From assembly GCA_937927265.1 (NCBI GenBank), contig CALBCO010000098.1, positions 1-7,697 on the forward strand: a stretch of 7,697 bases of DNA, read 5' to 3'. The notes beneath the pieces are model-generated. The model was not told where the DNA came from, ran no database searches, and saw only the letters and a program-made list of their open reading frames with translations. The first letter of the stretch is position 1, and every line of letters begins with the position of its first letter. The position numbers were made by a program, and so were the translations under genes. The DNA comes from an uncultured Verrucomicrobiae bacterium (GTDB lineage Bacteria > Verrucomicrobiota > Verrucomicrobiia > Palsa-1439). Of the stretch, positions 1 through 6,342 are shown piece by piece.

Positions 1-168
1 GTGACCAAGGTGGCGAAGCGATTCTTCGGTGTGCTGGAGTTTCATTACGATGCGCTGGCCGACGGACTGCGAGTCTTGCTGTCGCGGCTGGGGATGAACT
101 GCGTACTGTGTCGCGTCTCCCGCCCCGCCACCGTGTCCGCCTCACTCCACCTTTTCAACACCTCCTAG
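1..168 (+). CDS. C-terminal fragment of an unrecognised protein
   Basis: Frame 1 is open from the first base of the window to a TAG at 166-168, giving 55 codons. The first codon is GTG, but nothing upstream is visible, so I read this as the 3' end of a longer gene and not as a complete small one. Third codon positions are overwhelmingly G or C, as in the confident genes of this window, which supports coding. The peptide begins with a basic, amphipathic-looking stretch (RFFGVLEFHYDALADGL) followed by LLSRLGM, then a Ser/Thr/Ala-rich tail ending in LFNTS. I do not recognise a family, and no catalytic motif or membrane segment is evident. The tail composition differs from the first half, so a frameshift or eroded end is possible. 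No stem followed by a T-run comes after the stop. Confidence 0.45.
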   Translation: MTKVAKRFFGVLEFHYDALADGLRVLLSRLGMNCVLCRVSRPATVSASLHLFNTS

Positions 169-650
169 AAAAACCAGGGAATGTCTTTTGCAACGCACTC
201 TTGACACACCACCCCCCAGCCTGCTTTTATTGTTATGGCCACTGGCTACCGACCACTAATCCTCCGCCATTGGATTAGCAGGTTCTCTGAAATCGCGAGT
301 GACTGAAAAATGCGGTGCGCGAGCGCGGCAGTGCTCGACCAATCCTTCGGCGGCGCTCGCTAATCATAACCGGTTGAACAGACGGCGAACGCTGAGATCA
401 TCAAGTCTTGGTTGGCAAGCACCCACCACATTTGGGGGTTGCGCTCGAAATCCACTCACCAAATAGTTGTCCCGGTGATAGAACAGGACACACGAACCGC
501 AGTCGCCGCGATTCCAGCGAGCTTGAGGGGGCAAGATGGGTGTATGTACCAGATTAGGCGACCGGGGACAGGGTCACCGCGTCCCGACATCGCTAAAAAA
601 TTTCTTGCCCAAAAGACGGAGAGGTTTTTTTCCGAATTGCGCAGGTTCGC
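169..650. other. Gene-poor intergenic region with inverted repeats
   Basis: About 480 bases between the end of the first gene and the 3' end of the FHA gene hold no open frame that looks coding. The frame opening at 412 has a composition and peptide unlike any protein I know, and it runs antisense through the FHA gene. What is visible: a perfect 7-bp stem CTAATCC/GGATTAG (256-262 with 272-278, 9-base loop); a perfect 8-bp stem GCGAGCGC/GCGCTCGC (319-326 with 353-360); a competing long-range pairing of CCGCC 264-268 with GGCGG 349-353 and GGATT 272-276 with AATCC 341-345; and GGGAC/GTCCC at 565-569 and 581-585. GTTCG/CGAAC at 645-649 and 656-660 overlaps the FHA stop codon. None is followed by a proper T-run, so I call no terminator. 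The region could hold a small RNA or be decayed sequence. Confidence 0.4.
201..230 (+). promoter_or_regulatory. Candidate sigma70-type promoter
   Basis: A perfect TTGACA at 201-206 is followed after 18 bases by TTTTAT at 225-230, which matches 4 of 6 positions of TATAAT. Initiation would fall near 237, just before the inverted repeats at 256-360. No plus-strand gene follows until 1792, so a transcript would be non-coding or antisense to the FHA gene. A single hexamer match is weak evidence, and promoter consensus may differ in this lineage. Confidence 0.22.
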
Positions 651-1157
651 TCAGCCGAACTTCAGCAACCGGGCGATCAGCAGACCCAAAACCACCACTA
701 CCACCAAGCCCAAGCCGATGATGACCCACAGCCACCACCCCGTCTGGTTGTGTTTCTTGCGCCCAAAAGGCGAGGCGGACCCGAAGGTCGGCGGCGGCGC
801 GCTGCCGGCCCCCAACTGGTTCAAGTCCACACCCCTTTGTACCGGTGGAAGGGGTTGGCTCTGCTTCTTGGCCTCTGATTCGTACCGCATCTCGACCGAG
901 CCGAGCCGCAGGATATCGCCGTGGCGCAGTGTAGTTTCGACGATGCGTATGCCGTTGACCCGGGTGCCATTGGTGGAATTGAGGTCTCGGACTTTGTAGT
1001 CAGTGTCCTCGAGTGTCAGAATGGCGTGATGACTTGATACCGTGCCGTCTTCCAATCGAATATTATTATCAAGTGCCCGGCCTATGGTGATGCGTTCTTC
1101 AATCAGTTCGACCGTCTTCCCCTCGAGCAATCCTGACAAAATATGTAGTTTCGGCAT
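651..1157 (-). CDS. Tail-anchored FHA-domain protein
   Basis: This 168-residue protein is one forkhead-associated domain followed by a linker and a C-terminal membrane anchor. FHA domains bind phosphothreonine peptides and usually read out Ser/Thr kinase signalling. The FHA core motifs are all visible: G26-R27, S41-S-H-H44 (the SxxH phosphopeptide-contact motif), N60-S-T-N-G-T65 and V67-N-G69. Residues about 93-139 are a Pro/Gly/Ser/Gln-rich linker. Residues about 141-162 (WWLWVIIGLGLVVVVVLGLL) are one membrane segment, followed by a short basic tail (R163, K166). With no N-terminal signal, the FHA domain should face the cytoplasm. The frame is open further upstream to 1493, but I chose the ATG at 1157. 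The FHA fold starts at its second residue, and a good GGAGGG ribosome site lies 9 bases upstream. The upstream extension reads like non-coding sequence. No kinase, phosphatase or partner gene lies next to it in the window. Confidence 0.9.
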   Translation of the reverse strand: MPKLHILSGLLEGKTVELIEERITIGRALDNNIRLEDGTVSSHHAILTLEDTDYKVRDLNSTNGTRVNGIRIVETTLRHGDILRLGSVEMRYESEAKKQSQPLPPVQRGVDLNQLGAGSAPPPTFGSASPFGRKKHNQTGWWLWVIIGLGLVVVVVLGLLIARLLKFG

Positions 1158-1166
1158 CAGTCTATT

Positions 1167-1172
1167 CCCTCC
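1167..1172 (-). promoter_or_regulatory. Ribosome binding site deciding the FHA start
   Basis: On the minus strand GGAGGG sits 9 bases before the ATG at 1157. This strong Shine-Dalgarno match argues for the short 168-residue product over the longer in-frame extension. Confidence 0.75.
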
Positions 1173-1194
1173 GATAGTTACTGCTTGTCGCGGC

Positions 1195-1223
1195 ATCTTC
1201 TTCACGCCACTGTTCCAAGTCAA
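1195..1223 (-). promoter_or_regulatory. Candidate promoter of the FHA gene
   Basis: Reading the minus strand, TTGACT (1223-1218) is followed after 17 bases by GAAGAT (1200-1195). The first hexamer matches 5 of 6 consensus positions and the second 3 of 6. Initiation would fall about 30 bases before the ATG, leaving room for the GGAGGG site. The -10 match is poor, so this is only the best placed candidate. Confidence 0.25.
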
Positions 1224-1532
1224 TCGCGTTTTTTCCATCGTCACCCTACCCCAGAGGGTGAGCACTGAGCTGAAAGTTGCACTTTTGGGTGAACAGTTTC
1301 TGGACGGGCCGGTCATAAAAAGCCACGAATCCACTGACTTTTTCCCCGCCACTCCTTCAGGCACCGAATCCAACAGCAAACTCTTCCATCCCTCTGCGCC
1401 TGTACGATGAGCGACATTGAGTTCGACACCAGACTTTCCGCCCATCATTGCAGGTGGCGCAGAAATTCTCTGTCTGCGCTCGACCCAGGCCAATCACCCA
1501 GTGATCATAGTCCTAAAGGGTGACCGAAGGGG

Positions 1533-1634
1533 AAAGCGGCGCTGGCGCGCCGCACTGCATGACGCTGGCACGCGGAACGAAGACCGTCCGTAAAGGGCGA
1601 TTGTTTTTGGCGTGCGCCGCGTCAGCGGCGCTTT
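1533..1634. repeat. Two homologous palindromes in inverted orientation (REP/BIME-like)
   Basis: The first element (1533-1555) has stem arms GCGGCGC (1536-1542) and GCGCCGC (1547-1553) around a 4-base loop TGGC. The second (1612-1634) has GCGCCGC (1614-1620) and GCGGCGC (1625-1631) around GTCA. When the second is reverse-complemented, the two 23-base units match at 20 positions, including the flanking AAA and AC outside the stems. The three differences are one loop base (G/A) and the two partners of a single stem pair, which is G-C in one copy and C-G in the other. They are separated by 56 bases. The arrangement recalls bacterial interspersed palindromic pairs, but I see no transposase of the RAYT type and cannot count other copies in the genome. 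On the outward strands each stem is followed only by TTT, too short for a confident terminator. Confidence 0.6.
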
Positions 1635-1780
1635 GGATGGCTGGCAGCGAGGGGCACAAAAGAAAAGATCCCGCGTCTTGATCAATGCCCACTTTGCCGT
1701 CGCCGTGGCTCTTGTACGAGCGATTGAGGGGAGACGCGTTCGACCCGCTCCGGCGCTTGTGACCTGTGCGGACAATTGTT

Positions 1781-1784
1781 AGGA
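1781..1784 (+). promoter_or_regulatory. Weak ribosome binding site for the TMTC-like gene
   Basis: AGGA lies 7 bases before the ATG at 1792 and is the only purine-rich match near it. An ATG at 1784 overlapping this site opens only a three-codon frame (ATG AAA AAA TGA) whose stop overlaps the true start. Confidence 0.5.
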
Positions 1785-1791
1785 TGAAAAA

Positions 1792-3543
1792 ATGATACGT
1801 TTCCGCACTGGGGCGCTGCTGGTAGCGCTGGCTGCGATCACGGTTGGGACGCATTGGCCGTCGCTGTCGGGCGGCTTCATCTGGGATGACGACGATCATT
1901 TGACCGCCAACCCGTACGTGGCCTCGCCGACCGGCCTGCGCAATATTTGGTCGTCGCTGGCGGTCTCGCGCTATTACCCGCTGACGTTGACTTCGTTCTG
2001 GGTATTGCGGCAGGTTTTCGGCCTCCATCCTCTGCCCTATCACGCCTTGAACCTCGCCTTCCATACGGCCAATGCGGTGCTGCTCTATCTGCTCTTGCGT
2101 CGGTTGGCCGTGCGCGGGGCATGGGTCGCAGCGGCGTTGTGGGCGGTGCATCCGGTGATGGTTGAATCCGTGGCCTGGATTACCGAGTTGAAGAATACCC
2201 AGTCCACTTTCTTCTTCTTGCTGGCGTGGTGGTGCTATTTGAATTTCGAGGCGATGGGCCGGCGGAGGCACTACGTCTGGGCACTGGTGGCGTTTGCCGC
2301 GGCGCTGACAAGCAAGCCGGCCACGGTGATGTTGCCGGTGCTGCTCTTGCTCGGCGCGTGGTGGGAACGCAACCGCGTATCCCGCTCCGACTGGCTGCGA
2401 GCGGCGCCGTTTTTCCTTTTATCGGCTGGGATGTCGCTGCTGACCATTGTCGAGCAACAACGGCATGTGCACGGAGCGGCAACAACGGAATGGCAACTGA
2501 CGCTGGTGGAACGCTGCCGGGTGGCCGGCAAAGCCGTCTGGTTCTATGCCGGCAAACTGTTGGCGCCGGTGGACTTGGCGTTTGTCTATCCCCGCTGGGA
2601 ATTGCGCGACGCGAGCCTGTGGCCGTTCGTGGCGCTCATCGCCTTGGCCATCACCTTGGGATGGCTGCACCGGCAACCGTGGGCGCGTGCGGGGTTGTTT
2701 GGCGGAACGTGCTTTGTCGCGGCCCTGGCGCCAGTGCTGGGTTTTTTCGACGTGTATTACTTCCGGTTTTCGTTTGTCTCCGACCATTTCAATTATCTGC
2801 CCAGCGGAGCGTTTTTGGCCTTGCTGACGGCGGCGGTGGCCACTGTGGTGCAAGAGGCCCGCGGCCGCGTGCTCGTGACGGCGGCGGCCCTGGTTGTGTT
2901 GGCGGGTTTGAGTTGGCACCGCGCCACAGTATTTCGCAGCGACGAACGACTCTGGCACGACACACTGGCCCAAAACCCCGCTTCGGCCCTCGCGCACAAC
3001 AATCTCGGCGCCATTTACCAGCGCCGCGGTCAACGTGCCGCCGCCATCGCGCACTACGAGCAGGCCCAACGCCTCGGGCCCACGATGTGGGAGCCGCGCA
3101 TCAATCTCGGCAAACTGTTCCTCGACGAAGGTGCATCCGACCGGGCGATGGCTTGTTTTCAGTCCGCCCTCGCCACGCACCCCAACCTCGTTGAGGCCCG
3201 CTACGGACTGGGGGTGGTCCACCTGCGTGCCGGCCGGCTCGCGGAAGCCCGGCAGGCATTCGCGGCTGGATTGCAGTTGCGGCCCGACAACGCGCAGCTT
3301 CATTTCTGGCTCGGCCGCGTGGCCGAACAAGACGGTCAGATGGATGAAGCCATCGCGCATTACGTGGAGGCGGTGCGCCTCGAGCCGCGGCTGGTGGATG
3401 CTTATCTCCATCTTGGCGAACTCCGGCTGCAACGGGGCGAACGCGACCGGGCCATCCGCTGTTTCGAGGCTGTGCTGCGCTGGAAGCCTGACGACGCTCA
3501 AGCCCGGGCGGGACGGCAACGGGCACTGGAGTTACTACCATGA
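1792..3543 (+). CDS. TMTC-like GT-C membrane glycosyltransferase with five TPRs
   Basis: The 583-residue product resembles bacterial relatives of the TMTC/PMT protein O-mannosyltransferases. These multi-spanning GT-C enzymes use polyprenyl-phosphate sugars on the outer membrane face. After a first membrane segment (about 7-25) comes W31-D-D-D-D-H36, the acidic cluster in the first external loop expected to contribute to catalysis. Family signatures follow: HPVMVESVAWITELKN (120-135), SKPATVMLP (174-182), KLLAPVDLAFVYPRW (255-269) and SDHFNYLP (330-337). About ten hydrophobic segments run to residue 375. Residues 398-567 are exactly five contiguous 34-residue TPRs, each with the L-G/A-Y-A-P pattern, and a 16-residue tail follows. 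TPRs usually recruit protein partners or acceptors; which side of the membrane they occupy is inferred. The stop overlaps the start of the next GT-C gene (ATGA), so the two are probably co-translated. The acceptor is unknown and enzymatic activity in bacterial members is inferred from fold. Confidence 0.85.
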   Translation: MIRFRTGALLVALAAITVGTHWPSLSGGFIWDDDDHLTANPYVASPTGLRNIWSSLAVSRYYPLTLTSFWVLRQVFGLHPLPYHALNLAFHTANAVLLYLLLRRLAVRGAWVAAALWAVHPVMVESVAWITELKNTQSTFFFLLAWWCYLNFEAMGRRRHYVWALVAFAAALTSKPATVMLPVLLLLGAWWERNRVSRSDWLRAAPFFLLSAGMSLLTIVEQQRHVHGAATTEWQLTLVERCRVAGKAVWFYAGKLLAPVDLAFVYPRWELRDASLWPFVALIALAITLGWLHRQPWARAGLFGGTCFVAALAPVLGFFDVYYFRFSFVSDHFNYLPSGAFLALLTAAVATVVQEARGRVLVTAAALVVLAGLSWHRATVFRSDERLWHDTLAQNPASALAHNNLGAIYQRRGQRAAAIAHYEQAQRLGPTMWEPRINLGKLFLDEGASDRAMACFQSALATHPNLVEARYGLGVVHLRAGRLAEARQAFAAGLQLRPDNAQLHFWLGRVAEQDGQMDEAIAHYVEAVRLEPRLVDAYLHLGELRLQRGERDRAIRCFEAVLRWKPDDAQARAGRQRALELLP

Positions 3544-5231
3544 ACCGTTGGCGAGGCGAATGGTTGGCGTTGGCCGCATTACTTGCGGCGATGGCCCTGT
3601 TGCTGCGCGCGCCGATCCAAGAGGAATCCGCAACGATGGACGAGCCGTTGTTCCTCGGCAGCGGCTATGCGTACTGGCTGACGGATGCCCACTGGTTTAA
3701 TCCTGAACAACCGGCGTTGTCGCAGAAACTTTTTGCCCTGCCGTTGTTGCTGCAGAACGTGGTGGTGTCGCCTGACGCGCAGGCGTTGTTGGAGCGTCGC
3801 CTGTTGTTCAAGAACGCCCGCACGTGGCGCGGCCAGGCTGTTCCCACGAGCGAGGTTTTCACCCCTGCCGTGCCAGCTTGGTATTTTTGGCCGTACTGGG
3901 AAGGCGACGTATTGGGACAACTTCTGCTCTACGGCGGTGACAACGACGCGGAGCGGTTGCTCGGCGCAGCGCGCGGTGGCCAGGCGGTACTGACGATCCT
4001 GACAGGATTGGTCATTTTTCTCTGGTTGCGCCGGCTCGCCAATCCGCAGACCGCGTTGCTCGGGGTGGCCGCCTGGACGTTTAACCCGCTCGCCCTCGGT
4101 TACGGTCATCTTGTGATCACTGATGTCGGTGCGGCGCTGATGGTCCCGCTGGCGGTGTGGGCGGGGGTGGAGTTTCTGGAAAAGCCGACCGGACGACGCG
4201 CCGCGTTGTGGGGCTTGGCCGTGGGCGCCGCGGTGAGCATGAAATTCACAGCGTTGTTGCTCGCGCCGATGATGGTGGTGTTGGCCGCGGTGCGGTGGGC
4301 TACATGCCGCCGGGAGGAGCGGCACATCGGCGCGTTTTTCCGGTGGTTACCGGTCGCGGCCGCGGCAAGCTGGGTCGTGCTGCTCGCGGTGTACGCGCCG
4401 GCCTGGGCGCCCGCGCCGCCGTTGCCGAAGGAGGCCGCGGAAACGCTGGGGGTGCCGGGCTGGTTTCAGGCGTTGCGGCCGGTGCTGATTCCCGCCGAGT
4501 TTTTCAAAGGCATCGCCCTGCAAGCGGCGCATGCCGCGTCCGGCCACCGGGGATTTCTCTTTGGCGAATGGCGGCAACACGGCTGGTGGTACTATTTCCC
4601 CGTCGCGATTGTGTTGAAGACGCCGTTGCCGCTGTTGTTGTTCGGTCTGGTGGCCGTGATCGGGTTGCGCTGGCGGTGGCGGTTTGCGGTGGCAGCACCG
4701 TGGTTGGCCGCCGTGACGTATCTGGCAGTAACGATGACCGGCGGGATCAACATTGGCATTCGCTATCTGTTGCCGGCGGTGCCGTTGGTGACAGTAGGCG
4801 CGTGCGCCGTGGTCGGCACCGGACCGTGGCGGTGGCGTCTGGCAGGCTGGATGTTGTGCGCATGGCTGGTGGTGACAACCTGGCAAGCTCGCCCCCATTA
4901 CCTTGAATACTTCAACGAGTTCGCCGGTGGGACGGCAAACGGCTGGCGTTACCTCGCCGACTCCAATTACGATTGGGGGCAGGACTTGAAACGATTGCAG
5001 CGATTTGTCCACGAGCACAAGATTGAGCATTTTCAACTGGCTTACTTCGGCCAACCCCAAGGCGTTCAGTATTATCAATTGCCGGTCACGAAGGTCACTG
5101 CCGAGACAGCTCAACAAACGGGCTGGCTGGTGGTGTCCGCCACCCACCTTGTCAAACCGCAATGGTCTTGGCTGCGCGACCGCCCGCCGACGGCCCGAAT
5201 CGGCTACACTCTGTTCGCCTACCAGTTCTAG
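3540..5231 (+). CDS. GT39/PMT_2-family (ArnT-like) glycosyltransferase
   Basis: The 563-residue polytopic membrane protein belongs to the phospholipid-carrier-dependent glycosyltransferases, which move sugars from polyprenyl-phosphate donors at the external membrane face. In order: a first membrane segment (about 8-23), the loop motif M33-D-E-P36 with the presumed catalytic Asp34/Glu35, NPEQPALSQKL (54-64), NPLALGYGHLVITDVGAAL (182-200) with Asp195 in the second acidic site, HGWWYYFPVAIVLKTP (347-362), GGINIGIRYLLP (401-412) and the C-terminal DSNYDWGQDL (474-483). These motifs are typical of a bacterial subfamily often found beside TPR transferases. The second motif usually reads NPEHPPL; here His is Gln57 and the second Pro is Ala59. 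The ATG overlaps the upstream stop by four bases and has no convincing ribosome site of its own, which suggests translational coupling. The gene ends in a shared CTAG with the converging gene. Donor and acceptor sugars cannot be assigned. Confidence 0.85.
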   Translation: MNRWRGEWLALAALLAAMALLLRAPIQEESATMDEPLFLGSGYAYWLTDAHWFNPEQPALSQKLFALPLLLQNVVVSPDAQALLERRLLFKNARTWRGQAVPTSEVFTPAVPAWYFWPYWEGDVLGQLLLYGGDNDAERLLGAARGGQAVLTILTGLVIFLWLRRLANPQTALLGVAAWTFNPLALGYGHLVITDVGAALMVPLAVWAGVEFLEKPTGRRAALWGLAVGAAVSMKFTALLLAPMMVVLAAVRWATCRREERHIGAFFRWLPVAAAASWVVLLAVYAPAWAPAPPLPKEAAETLGVPGWFQALRPVLIPAEFFKGIALQAAHAASGHRGFLFGEWRQHGWWYYFPVAIVLKTPLPLLLFGLVAVIGLRWRWRFAVAAPWLAAVTYLAVTMTGGINIGIRYLLPAVPLVTVGACAVVGTGPWRWRLAGWMLCAWLVVTTWQARPHYLEYFNEFAGGTANGWRYLADSNYDWGQDLKRLQRFVHEHKIEHFQLAYFGQPQGVQYYQLPVTKVTAETAQQTGWLVVSATHLVKPQWSWLRDRPPTARIGYTLFAYQF

Positions 5232-6286
5232 CTTGCAGGCGGCAAGGTCTGCACTTGGCCTTTGAGGGGGCGACCGTGTTGGCGGGCCGCTGCCACAGCC
5301 GGCCACGGAAGGTTGAGCAGCTTGATCTGCTGGTCCACCGTGTGCCGGTAAATCGTCTCCATGTTGTTCAACTCCGGCTGGCTCATCTGGATCGCAGTCA
5401 GACCGCGCGTCCGGCTCAACGGGGCAATGAAGTGATCGCCCCGGCCGCAAAAGTGGATCGCCCCACCACCAAACTCAGCAAATAATCGCTCGTCATACGG
5501 CCGAACGAATTCGGTGTAAATCTCCGGCGAGAGGTTCATCAGCGAATCGTTGCGCAACATCAGCCGGCCACGGTGCAACAATCCCCAGTGCGCCGAAGGG
5601 TCTTCGGGTGGAACCAACCGGTACCACGCCCGCATGAACGCAATGTAGGTCTCGGTGATCAGACTGAGCAACGCTCTCACCAAATCCGGCTCGTCGTAAA
5701 AGGCCATGAACATTTCGCTTCCCCAGACCACTTCGGCCACATCCACGGGGCCTTGGACGTCGGGGTGATAAAGCTGCACGTGTTGCCGCACCCGCGGATA
5801 CTGCCCCAGCACTTCCAGGAACCGTGCGCCACAGTCAAACACCTTCCCGCCCAGTCCACCGCGCAAATCAGGAATCCCTGCGGCCAGCACCGCTTCGATC
5901 CGAGCGCGCCCGAGCGGCTTGGCCGTCGGCAACGTGTTGGTCGCGCGCGGCATCGTGAACAACTCACAGCCAAACAAGGACGGCAAAATACCAGTGCCAT
6001 AGTTACAACGAACGTTGAGTTGCAGCCGGCCGCCATTGAGAGTTTGGGACACCTCGGCGAGTTGATGCCAGACCATCTGGTCGAGGTCGTCCTGCGCGTC
6101 GTTAATGTGGATGACCGGCCACTCCACGTGGGGTGGGGCCGGGCGGCGTGCCGCGGGCACAAATACATCCTCCCCATGGCGGTTTTCCAAAAAAGCGAGC
6201 CAAGTTTCGCGCTGGGCGTGTTCCTGCGCGTCATCGAGGCGAGTTTCCAAGTCCAGCAAACATTCGTTCAAGGTGGCCACGCTCAT
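5228..6286 (-). CDS. URO-D-like (MtaA/CmuA-type) methyltransferase family protein
   Basis: The 352-residue protein matches the uroporphyrinogen-decarboxylase superfamily, at the family's usual length of about 350. Recognisable parts are FYDEPDLVRALLSLITETY (196-214), the region R245-N-D-S-L-M-N-L leading into SPEIYTEFVRPYDERL (253-268), and IHFCGRGDH (277-285). The H278-x-C280 pair matches the zinc-binding motif of cobamide-dependent methyltransferases such as MtaA and CmuA. The heme-pathway enzyme HemE does not use this motif, so I favour a methyltransferase-like role over heme synthesis. No corrinoid protein gene is in the window. I chose the ATG at 6286 because it is the first credible in-frame start near the conserved region. 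The frame is open further upstream, but that part overlaps the divergent oxidoreductase gene. There is no clear Shine-Dalgarno match. Its neighbour across 56 bases is a Gfo/Idh/MocA oxidoreductase, which hints at work on a methylated sugar or polyol; this is inference. Confidence 0.82.
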   Translation of the reverse strand: MSVATLNECLLDLETRLDDAQEHAQRETWLAFLENRHGEDVFVPAARRPAPPHVEWPVIHINDAQDDLDQMVWHQLAEVSQTLNGGRLQLNVRCNYGTGILPSLFGCELFTMPRATNTLPTAKPLGRARIEAVLAAGIPDLRGGLGGKVFDCGARFLEVLGQYPRVRQHVQLYHPDVQGPVDVAEVVWGSEMFMAFYDEPDLVRALLSLITETYIAFMRAWYRLVPPEDPSAHWGLLHRGRLMLRNDSLMNLSPEIYTEFVRPYDERLFAEFGGGAIHFCGRGDHFIAPLSRTRGLTAIQMSQPELNNMETIYRHTVDQQIKLLNLPWPAVAAARQHGRPLKGQVQTLPPAS

Positions 6287-6342
6287 GGGATTGGTTTCAG
6301 TGTTGACAGCGTGAACAGTAGCGATGATTCTTGCGCTCCGCA
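6287..6342. promoter_or_regulatory. 56-base divergent promoter region
   Basis: This spacer must hold the signals for both the URO-D-like gene (minus) and the oxidoreductase gene (plus). On the plus strand a perfect TTGACA (6303-6308) is followed after 17 bases by GATTCT (6326-6331), a 3-of-6 match to TATAAT. That would start transcription only about five bases before the ATG at 6343. Neither gene has a recognisable Shine-Dalgarno site, so a very short leader or leaderless mRNA is possible. A shared regulator site is likely given the spacing, but I see no clear operator palindrome. Confidence 0.3.

Larger units (their letters stand above)
1158..1791. other. Divergent intergenic region, no confident gene
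   Basis: This 634-base stretch separates the minus-strand FHA gene from the plus-strand glycosyltransferase operon. Frames on both strands are open for short distances, but their peptides look like out-of-frame reads: Arg/Pro/Ala-rich or mixed, with no recognisable domain. It contains the ribosome site and candidate promoter of the FHA gene, a 6-bp stem CACCCT/AGGGTG (1242-1247 with 1255-1260) without a T-run, and the paired palindromes listed separately. A 53-codon frame (GTG 1520 to TGA 1679-1681) contains a basic-then-hydrophobic stretch resembling a signal segment. It runs straight through both palindromes and lacks a well-spaced ribosome site, so I do not call it a gene. TTGTGA at 1757-1762 and TAGGAT at 1780-1785 are a possible weak promoter abutting the ATG at 1792. 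Confidence 0.5.

Noticed and set aside
595..640. Possible terminator after the FHA gene (T-run on the minus strand at 600-595)
   Set aside because: No G+C-rich stem directly precedes the T-run. The nearest inverted repeat (645-660) is some 45 bases away and overlaps the stop codon.
412..999. Plus-strand frame of 195 codons opening with TTG
   Set aside because: More than half lies antisense to the well-supported FHA gene, and its peptide has the character of an out-of-frame read.
1242..1260. 6-bp hairpin CACCCT/AGGGTG as a terminator
   Set aside because: There is no T-run on either strand next to it, and it lies upstream of the FHA gene, not downstream.
1158..1493. In-frame N-terminal extension of the FHA protein up to 1493
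   Set aside because: A strong GGAGGG site sits 9 bases before the internal ATG at 1157 and the FHA fold begins right there. The extension has no recognisable domain.
1514..1600. Direct repeat TAAAGGG at 1514-1520 and 1591-1597 as flanks of a mobile element
   Set aside because: Only about seven bases match exactly and they do not bracket both palindromes, so a target-site duplication is not supported.
1520..1681. 53-codon plus-strand frame with a signal-like basic/hydrophobic stretch
   Set aside because: It runs through both inverted palindromes, which explain its composition. Its GTG start lacks a properly spaced ribosome site and the peptide has no known relative that I recognise.
1494..1775. 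Minus-strand open frame of 93 codons upstream of the FHA gene
   Set aside because: The peptide is Arg/Ala/Thr/Ser-rich with no domain. It looks like chance openness of G+C-rich sequence.
2419..3519. Long minus-strand frame opposite the TMTC-like gene
   Set aside because: The plus strand carries clear family motifs and five exact TPRs. The opposite frame is open because of G+C-rich codon bias and reads His/Arg/Gln-rich.
4347..5450. Long minus-strand frame across the GT39 gene and into the URO-D-like gene
   Set aside because: It overlaps two genes with recognisable motifs and has low-complexity Arg/Gln/Pro-rich translation.
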